Below, piece after piece: positions 1 to 8,509 of a DNA stretch of 38,271 nucleotides (position 1 is its first letter; every line of letters starts with the position of its first letter). The position numbers and the translations under genes are program-made. Origin of the DNA: Burkholderiales bacterium (GTDB lineage: Bacteria > Pseudomonadota > Gammaproteobacteria > Burkholderiales > Casimicrobiaceae); the NCBI GenBank assembly GCA_017880805.1, contig JADGRP010000127.1:1-38271 (forward strand), given 5' to 3'. A model generated the notes under the pieces. That model was not told the DNA's origin and made no database searches. It was given only the letters and a program-made list of their open reading frames with translations.

Positions 1-11
1 AGGAGTCGGCG

Positions 12-1199
12 ATGAAACAGCGGATGCAAAGAAGCGGGTGGGGCGCATGGATTTGTGCGACGAGCGCATTGCTTTTCGCGAGCGGCCCGGTAGGGGCCCA
101 GGCCACGGTGAAGATCGGCGTCATCGCTGAATTCTCGGGCCCCTTTGCCGACTACGGTTCGCAGATTCTCGCCGGCATGAAGACGTACCTGCAACTGAAC
201 GGAGACGTTTTCGGCGGCAAGAAGATCGAGCTTGTGGTGAAGGACACGACCGGCGCGGCCCCAGATATCGCGAAGCGCCTGGCGCAGGAATCGGTGACCC
301 GCGACAACGTCGACATTCTTGCCGGCTTCGGTCTGACCCCCAACGCCATGGCCGTCGCGCCGGTCGCCACCGAAGCGAAGAAGCCGATGGTGATCATGAA
401 TGCCGCCACGTCGATCATCACCACCCGCTCGCCTTATATCGTTCGCGTCTCGCACACGCTGCCCCAGGACACCCAGCCGATGGCACAGTGGGCGTGGAAG
501 AATGGCATCAAGCGGGTATTCACCCTGGTGTCCGATTACGGACCTGGCCAGGACGCCGAGGCTGCGTTCATCAAGGCGTTCAAGGCAGCCGGGGGAGAGA
601 TTGTCGACAGCGTGAGAACACCGCTTGCGAATCCCGATTTCGCGCCGTTCATCCAGCGCGTCAAGGACGCCAAGCCCGAAGCGGTGTTCGTATTCCTTCC
701 GCCGGGAAGCCAGACCATCGCGTTCATCAAAGGCTACGAGGAGCGCGGACTCAAGGAGGTGGGCATCAAGATCATCGCCACCGGCGACTTGACCGACGAC
801 GGCGTGCTGCAGGCGATGGGCGACGGCACCCTGGGGATCGTCACCAGCTTCCACTATTCGGCGGCGCACGATTCGCCGGAGAACAAGACGTTCCTGAAGG
901 CGTACACGGAGACCAACGGCACGCGTCTGCGCCCCAATTTCATGGCATGCGCCGGCTACGATGGCATGGCGGCGATCGCAGAAGCGCTGAAAAAGACGCA
1001 GGGCTCCACCGATCCCGACAAGCTCTTGAGCGCGTTCAAGGGCATGAAGTTGATGAGCCCGCGCGGCCCGATCATGATCGACCCCGAGACCCGTGATATC
1101 GTCCAGACGGTGTACATCCGTCGCGTCGAAAAGCTGAACGGGATTCTCTATAACGTCGAATTCGACAAATTCCCCGAGGTGCACGATCCCGGGAAATAG
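12..1199 (+). CDS. Periplasmic substrate-binding protein of a branched-chain amino acid type ABC transporter
   Basis: This 395-residue protein belongs to the periplasmic binding protein family that feeds HAAT-type ABC importers (LivJ-like, Peripla_BP_6 fold). A signal peptide covers roughly residues 1-30, with a hydrophobic stretch and a likely cut near VGAQA. The mature chain opens with VKIGVIAEFSGPFADYG, the usual first strand and ligand loop of the family. An AGGAGT ribosome site sits at 1-6, a few bases before the ATG, so the gene is complete. No permease or ATPase gene lies downstream; partners may be upstream of the window or elsewhere. The ligand cannot be read from sequence: amino acids, aromatic acids and amides are all possible for this family. 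It is not the urea binding protein, which is encoded separately at 13073-14341. Confidence 0.85.
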   Translation: MKQRMQRSGWGAWICATSALLFASGPVGAQATVKIGVIAEFSGPFADYGSQILAGMKTYLQLNGDVFGGKKIELVVKDTTGAAPDIAKRLAQESVTRDNVDILAGFGLTPNAMAVAPVATEAKKPMVIMNAATSIITTRSPYIVRVSHTLPQDTQPMAQWAWKNGIKRVFTLVSDYGPGQDAEAAFIKAFKAAGGEIVDSVRTPLANPDFAPFIQRVKDAKPEAVFVFLPPGSQTIAFIKGYEERGLKEVGIKIIATGDLTDDGVLQAMGDGTLGIVTSFHYSAAHDSPENKTFLKAYTETNGTRLRPNFMACAGYDGMAAIAEALKKTQGSTDPDKLLSAFKGMKLMSPRGPIMIDPETRDIVQTVYIRRVEKLNGILYNVEFDKFPEVHDPGK

Positions 1200-1218
1200 G
1201 CATCGCGGTCTGGAGGGC

Positions 1219-1247
1219 TTGACTTTGATCGCTCACAACTATATTAT
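1219..1247 (+). promoter_or_regulatory. Sigma-70 promoter of the marR gene
   Basis: TTGACT at 1219-1224 and TATTAT at 1242-1247 are separated by exactly 17 bases; each box matches the consensus at five of six positions. Initiation six to seven bases after the -10 box would fall at 1253-1254, the first base of the marR ATG, so the transcript would be leaderless. Confidence 0.7.
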
Positions 1248-1258
1248 TCATGTATGAA
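1247..1258. promoter_or_regulatory. Small palindrome over the marR start, possible operator
   Basis: TTCAT-GT-ATGAA is a perfect inverted repeat with a two-base centre. It overlaps the last base of the -10 box and the start codon. MarR proteins commonly repress their own promoter by binding such sites. ATGAAT recurs at 1724-1729 and 1739-1744 in the leader of the next gene. That this regulator binds here is inference. Confidence 0.35.
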
Positions 1259-1697
1259 CAAAAGAGCTTCCCGGATTCGTGAGGTGCCGGCCGGTGCCGA
1301 CGAGACCATGTTCCTGCTCATGCATGCGGCGGGAGCCATCGAGAAGCGCCTCGAGGATGCACTGGGCGGCGTCGGGCTGTCGCTGGCCAAATTCGGCGCA
1401 TTGACTTTTCTCGTTCGCGCCGGCGAGCCGTTGAGCCTCTCCGAATGCGCCGCCAAGATGACCTGCGTTCGATCCAACATCACGCAGCTGGTCGACCGTC
1501 TCGAAGCCGACGGACTCGTCCGCCGCGTCGACAATCCTTCCGACCGCCGTGGCGTGATGGCCGCGGCAACTCCGCTCGGGGTCGCGCGCCAGGCCGCCGG
1601 CGCCAAGCTGGTCGACGAGGTCAAGAGTCAGTTTGCAAAGACGCTGTCGGGTGTCGACCGTGATGAGCTCACGCGCGCGCTCACCGCCATCAAGTAG
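1254..1697 (+). CDS. MarR family transcriptional regulator
   Basis: This 147-residue protein has the MarR winged-helix layout. An N-terminal dimerisation helix covers residues 19-40. The helix-turn-helix is around residues 60-85 (LSLSECAAKMTCVRSNITQLVDRL in the reading frame), and a wing follows with the typical D-x-S-DRRG pattern at about 88-100. Such proteins are dimeric, usually repress an adjacent gene, and release DNA on binding a phenolic compound or on oxidation; the single Cys in the recognition region (MTCVRS) could be redox-sensitive, but that is speculative. The azoreductase gene follows on the same strand and is the natural target; the efflux operon from 2578 is a second candidate. 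A leaderless mRNA is predicted from the promoter position. An internal ATG at residue 19 is a weaker alternative start. Confidence 0.88.
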   Translation: MNKRASRIREVPAGADETMFLLMHAAGAIEKRLEDALGGVGLSLAKFGALTFLVRAGEPLSLSECAAKMTCVRSNITQLVDRLEADGLVRRVDNPSDRRGVMAAATPLGVARQAAGAKLVDEVKSQFAKTLSGVDRDELTRALTAIK

Positions 1698-1771
1698 TTT
1701 TTTTTTGACCAATTGTTACAGATATGAATTATGCAGCAATGAATATATCGCCACTTCCAAAGGAATACCCC

Positions 1772-2428
1772 ATGAAAAGCATCTTGTTGGTTCTCGGCAG
1801 TCCGCGCGACCGCGCGTCGTATTCGCACCAGATAGCTCGTCGCATCGTCGACGATCTGAAATCACGCTATCCCGCAGCCAACGTCGTCGTGCGGAACTTA
1901 GGCAAGGAACCATTGCCCGCCGTGAGCGAAGCGTTCGTCAACGGCCGAGTGCTCGCGGCGGACAAACGCAGCGCCGCGGAAGCTAAGGCCCTCGCGGTGT
2001 CGGACGTCATGGTCGGCGAGCTGATGGCCGCCAATGTTCTCGTTCTCGCCACGCCGATGCATAACTTCGGCATCTCCGCAGCGGTAAAAACCTGGATCGA
2101 TCACATCGTGCGGCCGGGCGTAACGTTTTCGTATTCCGACAAGGGACCCACAGGACTGGTCAGAGGCAAAAAAGCAATCCTGGTACTTGCCCGCGGCGGT
2201 ATTTATGGCGAGGAACCCACGAAGCAATACGACTTCCAGGAACCCTATTTGCGGGCAGTGCTTGGCTTCATCGGCATGACCGATATCGAGGTCGTTCGAA
2301 TCGAGGGTGTCGCGCTTGGCGACGACGCCATACGAAATGCGGTAACGTCGGCGAAGGCGAAGGCGGACGATGTCGTGCGCGTGCTCTCATCCGAGGCATC
2401 AGTGCAGGCCTTGGCCGAAGCGGCCTGA
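1772..2428 (+). CDS. azoR: FMN-dependent NADH-azoreductase (flavodoxin-like quinone reductase)
   Basis: This 218-residue flavodoxin-fold protein begins with the FMN phosphate loop strand MKSILLVLGSPRDRASYSHQIA. It carries the family motif TPMHNFGISAAVKTWIDH (residues about 97-114) and the later ARGGIYG loop over the isoalloxazine ring. AzoR enzymes are cytosolic homodimers that pass two electrons from NAD(P)H to quinones and azo compounds, which limits quinone redox cycling. The start at 1772 was chosen because AAAGGA lies just upstream and the protein then starts at the conserved first strand; an in-frame ATG at 1724 would add 16 unconserved residues. It lies 74 bases after the MarR gene on the same strand, a common regulator-target pair. 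Confidence 0.85.
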   Translation: MKSILLVLGSPRDRASYSHQIARRIVDDLKSRYPAANVVVRNLGKEPLPAVSEAFVNGRVLAADKRSAAEAKALAVSDVMVGELMAANVLVLATPMHNFGISAAVKTWIDHIVRPGVTFSYSDKGPTGLVRGKKAILVLARGGIYGEEPTKQYDFQEPYLRAVLGFIGMTDIEVVRIEGVALGDDAIRNAVTSAKAKADDVVRVLSSEASVQALAEAA

Positions 2429-2492
2429 GGACGCGCACGCATGTGCTCGTGTAAAATTCCGCTGTCGGTCCGATAACGTCACGTAACCGGAT

Positions 2493-2512
2493 CTCGATAT
2501 CGAGCGCTCGAT
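2493..2512. promoter_or_regulatory. Two overlapping perfect palindromes upstream of the RND efflux operon
   Basis: CTCGATATCGAG (2493-2504) is a perfect 12-base palindrome and ATCGAGCGCTCGAT (2499-2512) a perfect 14-base one. They share six bases, giving three alternating half-sites. They lie 66-85 bases before the ATG of the efflux operon, where a repressor of the pump would bind. No promoter is convincing here; TAAAAT near 2450 is a possible -10 box. Confidence 0.4.
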
Positions 2513-2577
2513 TCGTCCTGCAGTTTTGCCTCGACCCGTGCGGGACAGGACGCAGCGGCCATTTCGCGCGCACAAAG

Positions 2578-4086
2578 ATGGAGCATGACGAAGTGATTAC
2601 CTTGCGCAGTGCAATCCTGGCACTGGCCGCCGGCTTGACGCTCGCCGGGTGCATGGTCGGCCCCGATTTCCGCCGGCCGGAACCGCCTGCGACCAGCGGC
2701 TATACCGAATCACCGCTCCCCGACCGGACTGCCACGTCTCCGGGCAAAGGCGGCGAAGCGCAGCGCTTCGTCGCGGGCCAGGATCTTTCCGCGCAATGGT
2801 GGACACTTTTCAACTCCGAGCCTCTGGACCGGCTCGTCCGCGACTCATTGGCGCAGAACCCGACGCTGACTGCGGCGCAGGCAACGCTGCGCCAGGCGCG
2901 GGAGAACCTCGCCGCGGAAAGGGGCGCATTGCTACTTCCAAAAGTCGACGGCACCCTCTCCGCGACCCGTCAAAAGATCACCGGCGCATCATTCGGCCAG
3001 CCCGATGCCCCCGCCAGCATCTTCAGTCTCTACAACGCCTCGGTCAACGTTTCGTACGCGCTGGACGCTTTTGGCGGCAACCGCCGCGAGCTGGAAGGCT
3101 TGCAGGCGCTGGTCGACTATCAAAACTTTCAGTTCGAAGGCGCGAAACTCTCCTTGACCGCGAATGTCGTCACCACCGCGATTCGCGAGGCGCAGTTGCG
3201 CGCGCAACTCAAGGCCACGCAGGAAATCCTTGCCGCGGAGCAAAAGCAGGTCGCGCTGATCGAAAAGCAATTCGAGCTCGGCGCGGTGGCGCGATTGACA
3301 GTGACGGCACAGCGCACCCAAGTCGAGCAGACGCGCGCGCTGCTGCCGCCGCTGGAACGCGACCTGGCGAAAACACGCCACCAGCTTGCGGTCCTGTCAG
3401 GTAGGCTGCCCAGCGAAGCGACGCTGCCCGAATTCGATCTCGACGCCATCGCCCTGCCGCAGGAGCTGCCGATCAGCGTTCCCTCATCACTGGCCCGGCA
3501 GCGGCCCGACATTCAGGCTGCCGAAGCGCTGCTGCACCAGGCGAGCGCGCAAATCGGCGTTGCAACCGCAAACGAGTATCCAAAGATCAACCTGACCGGA
3601 AGCATCGGTGATCAGTCGCTGCAGTTGCACAGCCTGTTCGCCGGTCCCGTCGTTTGGAGCGTTGGCGCGGGCCTGCTGCAGCCCCTGTTCCACGGCGGGG
3701 AGCTCGAGGCGCGTCGCCGTGCCGCGGTCGCGGCCTACGATCAGGCGGAGGCTCAATACCGGCAGACGGTGCTGCTGGCGTTTCAAAATGTCGCCGATGC
3801 GCTGCGGGCTCTCGAGGCGGATGCCCGCACGCTCAAGGCCCAGTCCGATGCGACGGCGTTCGCCCGCGAGACGCTCGAACTGACCCAACGCCAATATCAG
3901 CTTGGCGGCACCGGCATCATCGCGCTGCTGATCGCACAACAGCAGTTTCAACTGGAACGTCTCAACCTGGTCACTGCGCAGTCAGCGCGCTACGCCGACA
4001 CCGCGGCGCTGTTCCAGGCACTTGGCGGCGGCTGGTGGAATCGCGAACCGCAAGCCGCGGCAAGCGCCGATTCGCAAAGCAACTAG
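2578..4086 (+). CDS. Outer-membrane efflux channel lipoprotein, NodT/OprM family
   Basis: This 502-residue protein forms the outer-membrane and periplasmic tunnel of a tripartite RND pump. The N-terminus has a hydrophobic segment ending in LAGC, a lipobox with the Cys at residue 25. MVGPDFRRPEPP then follows, typical of the NodT family. The rest is two repeated outer-membrane efflux (TolC-like) units rich in Ala, Gln and Leu coiled-coil helices, with SLARQRPDIQAAEALL at the start of the second half, a hallmark of OprM-type proteins. The gene is first in the operon, followed by adaptor and pump; the channel gene is more often last. The start has a poor ribosome site; GTG or TTG codons a few residues in are alternatives and keep the lipobox. 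Confidence 0.9.
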   Translation: MEHDEVITLRSAILALAAGLTLAGCMVGPDFRRPEPPATSGYTESPLPDRTATSPGKGGEAQRFVAGQDLSAQWWTLFNSEPLDRLVRDSLAQNPTLTAAQATLRQARENLAAERGALLLPKVDGTLSATRQKITGASFGQPDAPASIFSLYNASVNVSYALDAFGGNRRELEGLQALVDYQNFQFEGAKLSLTANVVTTAIREAQLRAQLKATQEILAAEQKQVALIEKQFELGAVARLTVTAQRTQVEQTRALLPPLERDLAKTRHQLAVLSGRLPSEATLPEFDLDAIALPQELPISVPSSLARQRPDIQAAEALLHQASAQIGVATANEYPKINLTGSIGDQSLQLHSLFAGPVVWSVGAGLLQPLFHGGELEARRRAAVAAYDQAEAQYRQTVLLAFQNVADALRALEADARTLKAQSDATAFARETLELTQRQYQLGGTGIIALLIAQQQFQLERLNLVTAQSARYADTAALFQALGGGWWNREPQAAASADSQSN

Positions 4087-4132
4087 AATCTCGCCGCACA
4101 GCGATGAATCACCTCGAACAGGGAAATTGCCA

Positions 4133-5275
4133 ATGAAAAAGCGCATGACCATCATGCTGATCGCCGTCGGCCTGCTGATTGGAGGGCTGGTGGGATTCAA
4201 TTTCTTCAAGGGCTACATGATGCAGAAGTACATGGGCAAAGGCGGGCTGCCGCCGGCGACGGTCAGCGCCATGAAGGCCGACTATCAGCTTTGGCAGCCG
4301 CAGCTGAACGCGGTCGGGACGTTGCGCGCCGTGCGTGGCGTGGACGTCACGACCGAAGTTGCCGGCCTCGTGCGCAGCATCGACTTCAAGGCCGGAGACG
4401 AGGTCAAGGCCGGCCAGGTGCTGGCGCAATTGAACGCCGACTCGGACATCGCGCAGCTTCACTCTCTGGAAGCGGCGGCCGAGCTCGCGGCTATCGTCTA
4501 CGAGCGCGACAAGGCGCAACTCGCCGCGGAAGTGATCAGCAAGGCGCAGGTCGACACCGACGCCGGCGATCTGAAGAGCAAGCGGGCACAGGTGGCGCAG
4601 CAGCAGGCGGTCGTGGAAAAGAAGACCTTGCGTGCGCCGTTCGCGGGCAAGCTCGGCATCAGCATCGTCAATCCCGGTCAATACCTGAATCCCGCCGACA
4701 AGCTGGTCACTTTGCAGACCCTCGATCCCATTTATGTGGACTTCTATCTGCCGCAGCAGCAGTTGCCGCAGGTCGCGATCGGTCAGGCGTTGACGTTGAC
4801 GACCGACACTTACCCGGGCGTTGCCTTCGTCGGGAAAATCAATGCGATCAACTCCAAGATCGATACCAATACCCGCAACGTGCAGGTCGAGGCGACGATG
4901 CCCAACGCCAAGCGTCAGCTACTGCCCGGGATGTTCGCCAACGTCAAGGTGAACTCGGGTGATGAAAATCGCTATCTCACGCTTCCGCAGACCGCGATCA
5001 CCTTCAATCCGTACGGAAATACGGTGTTCGTGGTGAAGGCGTCGGACAAGAAGGAGGACCAGGACGAAAAGGGCAACGCCCGGCTGCTTGCGCAGCAGGT
5101 GTTCGTCACCACCGGCCCGACGCGAGGCGATCAGGTCGCGATTCTGAAAGGCATCGAGCCGGGCACCCAGGTGGTGACCAGCGGACAGGTCAAGCTCAAG
5201 AATGGCACGCCGCTGATCATCGACAACAAAGTGCAGCCCTCGAACAGCCCCGATCCGAAGCCGCAGGAACAATGA
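4133..5275 (+). CDS. RND efflux periplasmic adaptor (membrane fusion protein)
   Basis: This 380-residue HlyD/AcrA-type protein links the inner-membrane pump to the outer-membrane channel. Residues 1-25 form a single N-terminal membrane anchor (MTIMLIAVGLLIGGLVGF), so it is anchored rather than a lipoprotein. The biotinyl-lipoyl half-motifs flank a short alpha hairpin: VAGLVRSIDFKAGDEVKAGQVL before it and LRAPFAGKLG after it. Beta-barrel and membrane-proximal domains follow, ending in QVVTSGQVKLKNGTPL. The ATG at 4133 was chosen because AGGGA lies upstream and the anchor starts at once; an in-frame ATG at 4022 lies inside the preceding gene. It starts 46 bases after the channel gene and 10 bases before the pump gene, so all three are probably cotranscribed. 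Confidence 0.9.
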   Translation: MKKRMTIMLIAVGLLIGGLVGFNFFKGYMMQKYMGKGGLPPATVSAMKADYQLWQPQLNAVGTLRAVRGVDVTTEVAGLVRSIDFKAGDEVKAGQVLAQLNADSDIAQLHSLEAAAELAAIVYERDKAQLAAEVISKAQVDTDAGDLKSKRAQVAQQQAVVEKKTLRAPFAGKLGISIVNPGQYLNPADKLVTLQTLDPIYVDFYLPQQQLPQVAIGQALTLTTDTYPGVAFVGKINAINSKIDTNTRNVQVEATMPNAKRQLLPGMFANVKVNSGDENRYLTLPQTAITFNPYGNTVFVVKASDKKEDQDEKGNARLLAQQVFVTTGPTRGDQVAILKGIEPGTQVVTSGQVKLKNGTPLIIDNKVQPSNSPDPKPQEQ

Positions 5276-5285
5276 GTCCGAGCAC

Positions 5286-8200
5286 ATGAGCTTCACCGAC
5301 CTTTTCATTCGCAAGCCCGTGCTTGCGATGACCATCAGCCTGCTGATCCTGGTGCTGGGCGTGCGCTCGCTGACGAGCCTTTCCGTTCGCCAGTATCCCA
5401 AGACCCAGAATGCGGTCGTGACCGTCACTACTACCTACTACGGAGCCGACGCGCAAACCGTCGCCGGCTTCATCACCCAGCCGCTCGAGGGCGCGATCGC
5501 GCAGGCGCAGGGCATCGATTATCTTTCGTCGACGAGTGTCTCCGGCGTCTCGGCGATCACCGCGACCTTGCGATTGAACTACGATGCCAACCGCGCGCTG
5601 ACCGAAATAAACACCCAGGTCAATTCGGTGCGCAACCAGTTGCCGCCGGAGGCGCAACAGCCGGTGCTGACGGTCCAGGTCGGGCAAACGATCGACGCCA
5701 TGTACATCGGCTTCTTCAGCGATGTCCTGCCCAACAACAACGTCACCGATTACCTGGTCCGGGTCGTCAAGCCCAAGCTCGATTCGGTCGAAGGCGTGCA
5801 GACGGCCGAGATTCTGGGCGCCCGGACGTTTGCATTGCGCGCGTGGCTCGATCCGACGCGGCTCGCCGCGTATGGAGTTACCGCGACCGACGTGCGCACC
5901 GCGCTCGGCAACAACAACTACCTCGCCGCGCTGGGCACGACCAAGGGCCAGATGGTCAGCGTCGACCTGACCGCGGGGACGAGCCTGCACTCGGTTGACG
6001 AGTTCAAGAAGCTCGCCGTCAAGCAGAAGGACGGCGCGATCGTGCGTCTCGAGGACGTCGCCACGGTCTCGCTGGGTGCCGAGAATTATGATTTCACGAC
6101 CGCGTTCGGCGGGCGCAACGCGGTATTCATCGGCATCAAGCCCGCTCCCGACGCCAACGTGCTGGACGTCGCGAAACGCGTCCGCGACGTGTTCCCGGCG
6201 ATCCGGGCGGAGATGCCCAACGGCGTGACCGGTGAAATCGTCTACGACGGGACAAAATTCATCACCAGCTCGATCAACGAGGTGATCAAAACCCTGATCG
6301 AATCGCTGCTCATCGTCGCCGTCGTGATTTTCCTGTTCCTGGGCAGCCTGCGCGCGGTGGTAATTCCCTTGATCGCAATGCCGCTGGCGCTGGTCGGCGC
6401 GTTCTTCGTCATGCTGATGCTGGGCTATTCGGTCAACCTGCTGACGCTGCTGGCGCTGGTGCTCGCGATTGGCCTGGTCGTCGACGATGCGATTATCGTG
6501 GTCGAGAACGTAGACCGGCACATGAAAGAGGGCATGCCGCCCATGGAAGCGTCGCTGGTCGCCGCGCGCGAGCTGGGCGGACCGATCATCGCGATGACCA
6601 TCGTCCTTGTCGCGGTGTACGTGCCGATCGGCTTTCAGGGCGGACTCACCGGTGCGCTCTTCACCGAGTTCGCGTTCACGCTCGCCGGCGCCGTAACGGT
6701 GTCGGGCATCGTCGCGCTCACCCTTTCGCCAATGATGACCTCGCGCGTTTTCCGGACCGAGCAGGAAGGCGAAAGATTCGTGCGCTTCATCGATCGTCAG
6801 TTCGAGCGCCTGCATCACGGGTATCAGCGTTTTCTGCACAGCATGCTCAATACCTGGTCCGTGCCGGTGGTCATGGGGCTGATTCTGCTCGGCGGCGTCG
6901 TGTATCTGTTCAATACCTCGAAGTCCGAGCTCGCACCCCTGGAAGACCAGGGCGTCGTGCTGTCACAGATCATCGGCCCGCCCAACGCAACGTCACAGCA
7001 AATGGATGCGTATGCCAAGCAGGTGTTCGATATTGCGCACGAACTTCCTGAATACGATCAGATGTTTCAGATCACCGGCGTGCCCACGACCAACCAGGGT
7101 TTCGGCGGCGTGCTGTTCAAGCCATGGAATGAACGCTCGAAAAGCGCCGCGCAGCTTCAGCAGGAACTGCAGACTAAGTGGAACGGCATCGCCGGCGCGC
7201 GCGTCGCCGCGTTCCAGTTTCCGCCACTGCCAGGGTCGCAGGGTCTTCCCATGCAGTTCATCATCAAGACCACCGAGCCGTATCAGAACCTGAACGAGGT
7301 CACCCAGGCGGTCCTGCAGAAAGCGCAGGCCAGCGGCATGTTCTTTTTTGTCGACACCGATCTCAAGGTGGACAAGCCGCAGACCACCGTCGAAGTCGAT
7401 CGCGACCTCGTCGCCACGCTGGGGCTGACGCAACAGGATGTCGGCGCAGCGCTGGGCGCAGCGCTGGGGGGAGGATACGTCAATTACTTCTCGATCGCCG
7501 GGCGGTCCTACAAGGTGATCCCGCAGGTGCTGCAGACGGACCGGCTGAACGCCGACCAGATCCTCGACTACCATATCCGCACCGCGGACGGATCGCTGGT
7601 TCCCGCGTCCACGGTTGCCCATCAAAAGACCGCGGTCGTGCCGGAAGGCATTGCGCACTTTCAGCAGCTCAACTCGTCGACCATCTTCGGCGTGTATTCG
7701 CCAGCGGTTTCACAGAATCAGGTTCTCGATTTCATGCGGCAAGCGCTGGCCGAGGTCGCGCCGACCGGTTATTCGGTCGACTACTCGGGCGTATCCCGTC
7801 AGTTCGTTCAAGAATCGGGCGGCTTCGCGGTGACTTTGCTGTTCGCGATGATCATCGTTTTTCTGGCGCTCGCCGCGCAGTTCGAAAGTTTCCGGGATCC
7901 GATTGTTATCCTGGTGTCGGTGCCGATGGCGTTGTTCGGAGCGCTGATCTTCATCAACCTGGGCTTCTCGACCCTGAACATCTACACCCAGGTCGGGCTG
8001 GTCACCTTGATGGGGCTGATCAGCAAGCACGGCATCCTGATCGTGCAGTTTGCCAACCAGCTCCAGCGCGCCGGCAGGACCAAGCGCGAGGCCATCGAAG
8101 AGGCCGCCGCGGTGCGGCTGCGGCCAATCCTGATGACCACCGCGGCGATGGTGCTCGGCGTGGTGCCACTCGTGATCGCAGCAGGCGCAGGCGCCGCGGG

Positions 8201-8357
8201 CCGACACGCGATGGGCCTCGTGATCTTCAGCGGCCTGTCGATCGGAACGCTGTTCACGCTATTCGTCGTACCTGCGGTGTACATGTTGTTGGCCGCCGAC
8301 CATCACGAGCAAGCAAGCAGCGCGAGCGCCAGCAGCGTAGTACCCGCGGAGGGTTGA
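5286..8357 (+). CDS. RND multidrug efflux pump, inner-membrane permease (AcrB family)
   Basis: This 1023-residue protein has the standard length for AcrB-type proton antiporters: twelve membrane helices and two large periplasmic loops. It opens with FTDLFIRKPVLAMTISLLI, the family's first helix. Helix 4 carries GLVVDDAIIVVENV with the paired proton-relay aspartates at residues 400-401. The second half repeats the plan, with FAMIIVFLALAAQFESFRDP and GLVTLMGLISKHGILIVQFAN. Trimers would take drugs, solvents or other amphiphiles from the periplasm and pass them to the channel through the adaptor encoded just upstream. The substrate range cannot be read from sequence. The operon ends here and faces the oppositely oriented urt operon across 317 bases. 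Confidence 0.92.
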   Translation: MSFTDLFIRKPVLAMTISLLILVLGVRSLTSLSVRQYPKTQNAVVTVTTTYYGADAQTVAGFITQPLEGAIAQAQGIDYLSSTSVSGVSAITATLRLNYDANRALTEINTQVNSVRNQLPPEAQQPVLTVQVGQTIDAMYIGFFSDVLPNNNVTDYLVRVVKPKLDSVEGVQTAEILGARTFALRAWLDPTRLAAYGVTATDVRTALGNNNYLAALGTTKGQMVSVDLTAGTSLHSVDEFKKLAVKQKDGAIVRLEDVATVSLGAENYDFTTAFGGRNAVFIGIKPAPDANVLDVAKRVRDVFPAIRAEMPNGVTGEIVYDGTKFITSSINEVIKTLIESLLIVAVVIFLFLGSLRAVVIPLIAMPLALVGAFFVMLMLGYSVNLLTLLALVLAIGLVVDDAIIVVENVDRHMKEGMPPMEASLVAARELGGPIIAMTIVLVAVYVPIGFQGGLTGALFTEFAFTLAGAVTVSGIVALTLSPMMTSRVFRTEQEGERFVRFIDRQFERLHHGYQRFLHSMLNTWSVPVVMGLILLGGVVYLFNTSKSELAPLEDQGVVLSQIIGPPNATSQQMDAYAKQVFDIAHELPEYDQMFQITGVPTTNQGFGGVLFKPWNERSKSAAQLQQELQTKWNGIAGARVAAFQFPPLPGSQGLPMQFIIKTTEPYQNLNEVTQAVLQKAQASGMFFFVDTDLKVDKPQTTVEVDRDLVATLGLTQQDVGAALGAALGGGYVNYFSIAGRSYKVIPQVLQTDRLNADQILDYHIRTADGSLVPASTVAHQKTAVVPEGIAHFQQLNSSTIFGVYSPAVSQNQVLDFMRQALAEVAPTGYSVDYSGVSRQFVQESGGFAVTLLFAMIIVFLALAAQFESFRDPIVILVSVPMALFGALIFINLGFSTLNIYTQVGLVTLMGLISKHGILIVQFANQLQRAGRTKREAIEEAAAVRLRPILMTTAAMVLGVVPLVIAAGAGAAGRHAMGLVIFSGLSIGTLFTLFVVPAVYMLLAADHHEQASSASASSVVPAEG

Positions 8358-8406
8358 GCTTCGGCAGCGTGTGCCCTGCTCCGGCGCTGCGGTGACGTAT
8401 CGCGGC

Positions 8407-8419
8407 GCGTGACTCACGC
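8407..8419. promoter_or_regulatory. Palindrome upstream of the orphan sigma-54 site, possible activator site
   Basis: GCGTGA-C-TCACGC is a perfect 6+1+6 palindrome. Its centre lies about 107 bases before the predicted start of the sigma-54 promoter at 8494-8509, in the usual range for binding of enhancer-binding proteins. The match in position is the only evidence. Confidence 0.3.
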
Positions 8420-8493
8420 AGAAGCCGCGCGCGAGTGCCGCTCGATGCGCGTTTCCCTAAGCAGGCGCGGAACATTTCGCCCCGGCACAACTC

Positions 8494-8509
8494 TGGCACG
8501 CTGCTTGCT
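8494..8509 (+). promoter_or_regulatory. Perfect sigma-54 (-24/-12) promoter motif with no known gene downstream
   Basis: TGGCACGCTGCTTGCT matches the RpoN consensus TGGCACG-N4-TTGCW at every defined position, with GG and GC twelve bases apart. Transcription would start near 8520 and run on the + strand through the gap and antisense into urtE. No annotated gene on this strand could be its target. Confidence 0.55.

Noticed and set aside
5217-6839. 540-codon open frame on the - strand
   Set aside because: It lies antisense to the RND pump and encodes a low-complexity Arg-, Asp- and His-rich chain, typical of the shadow of a GC-rich gene.
8364-8390. Rho-independent terminator after the RND operon
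   Set aside because: A six-pair stem is present but has a long loop and no T-run.
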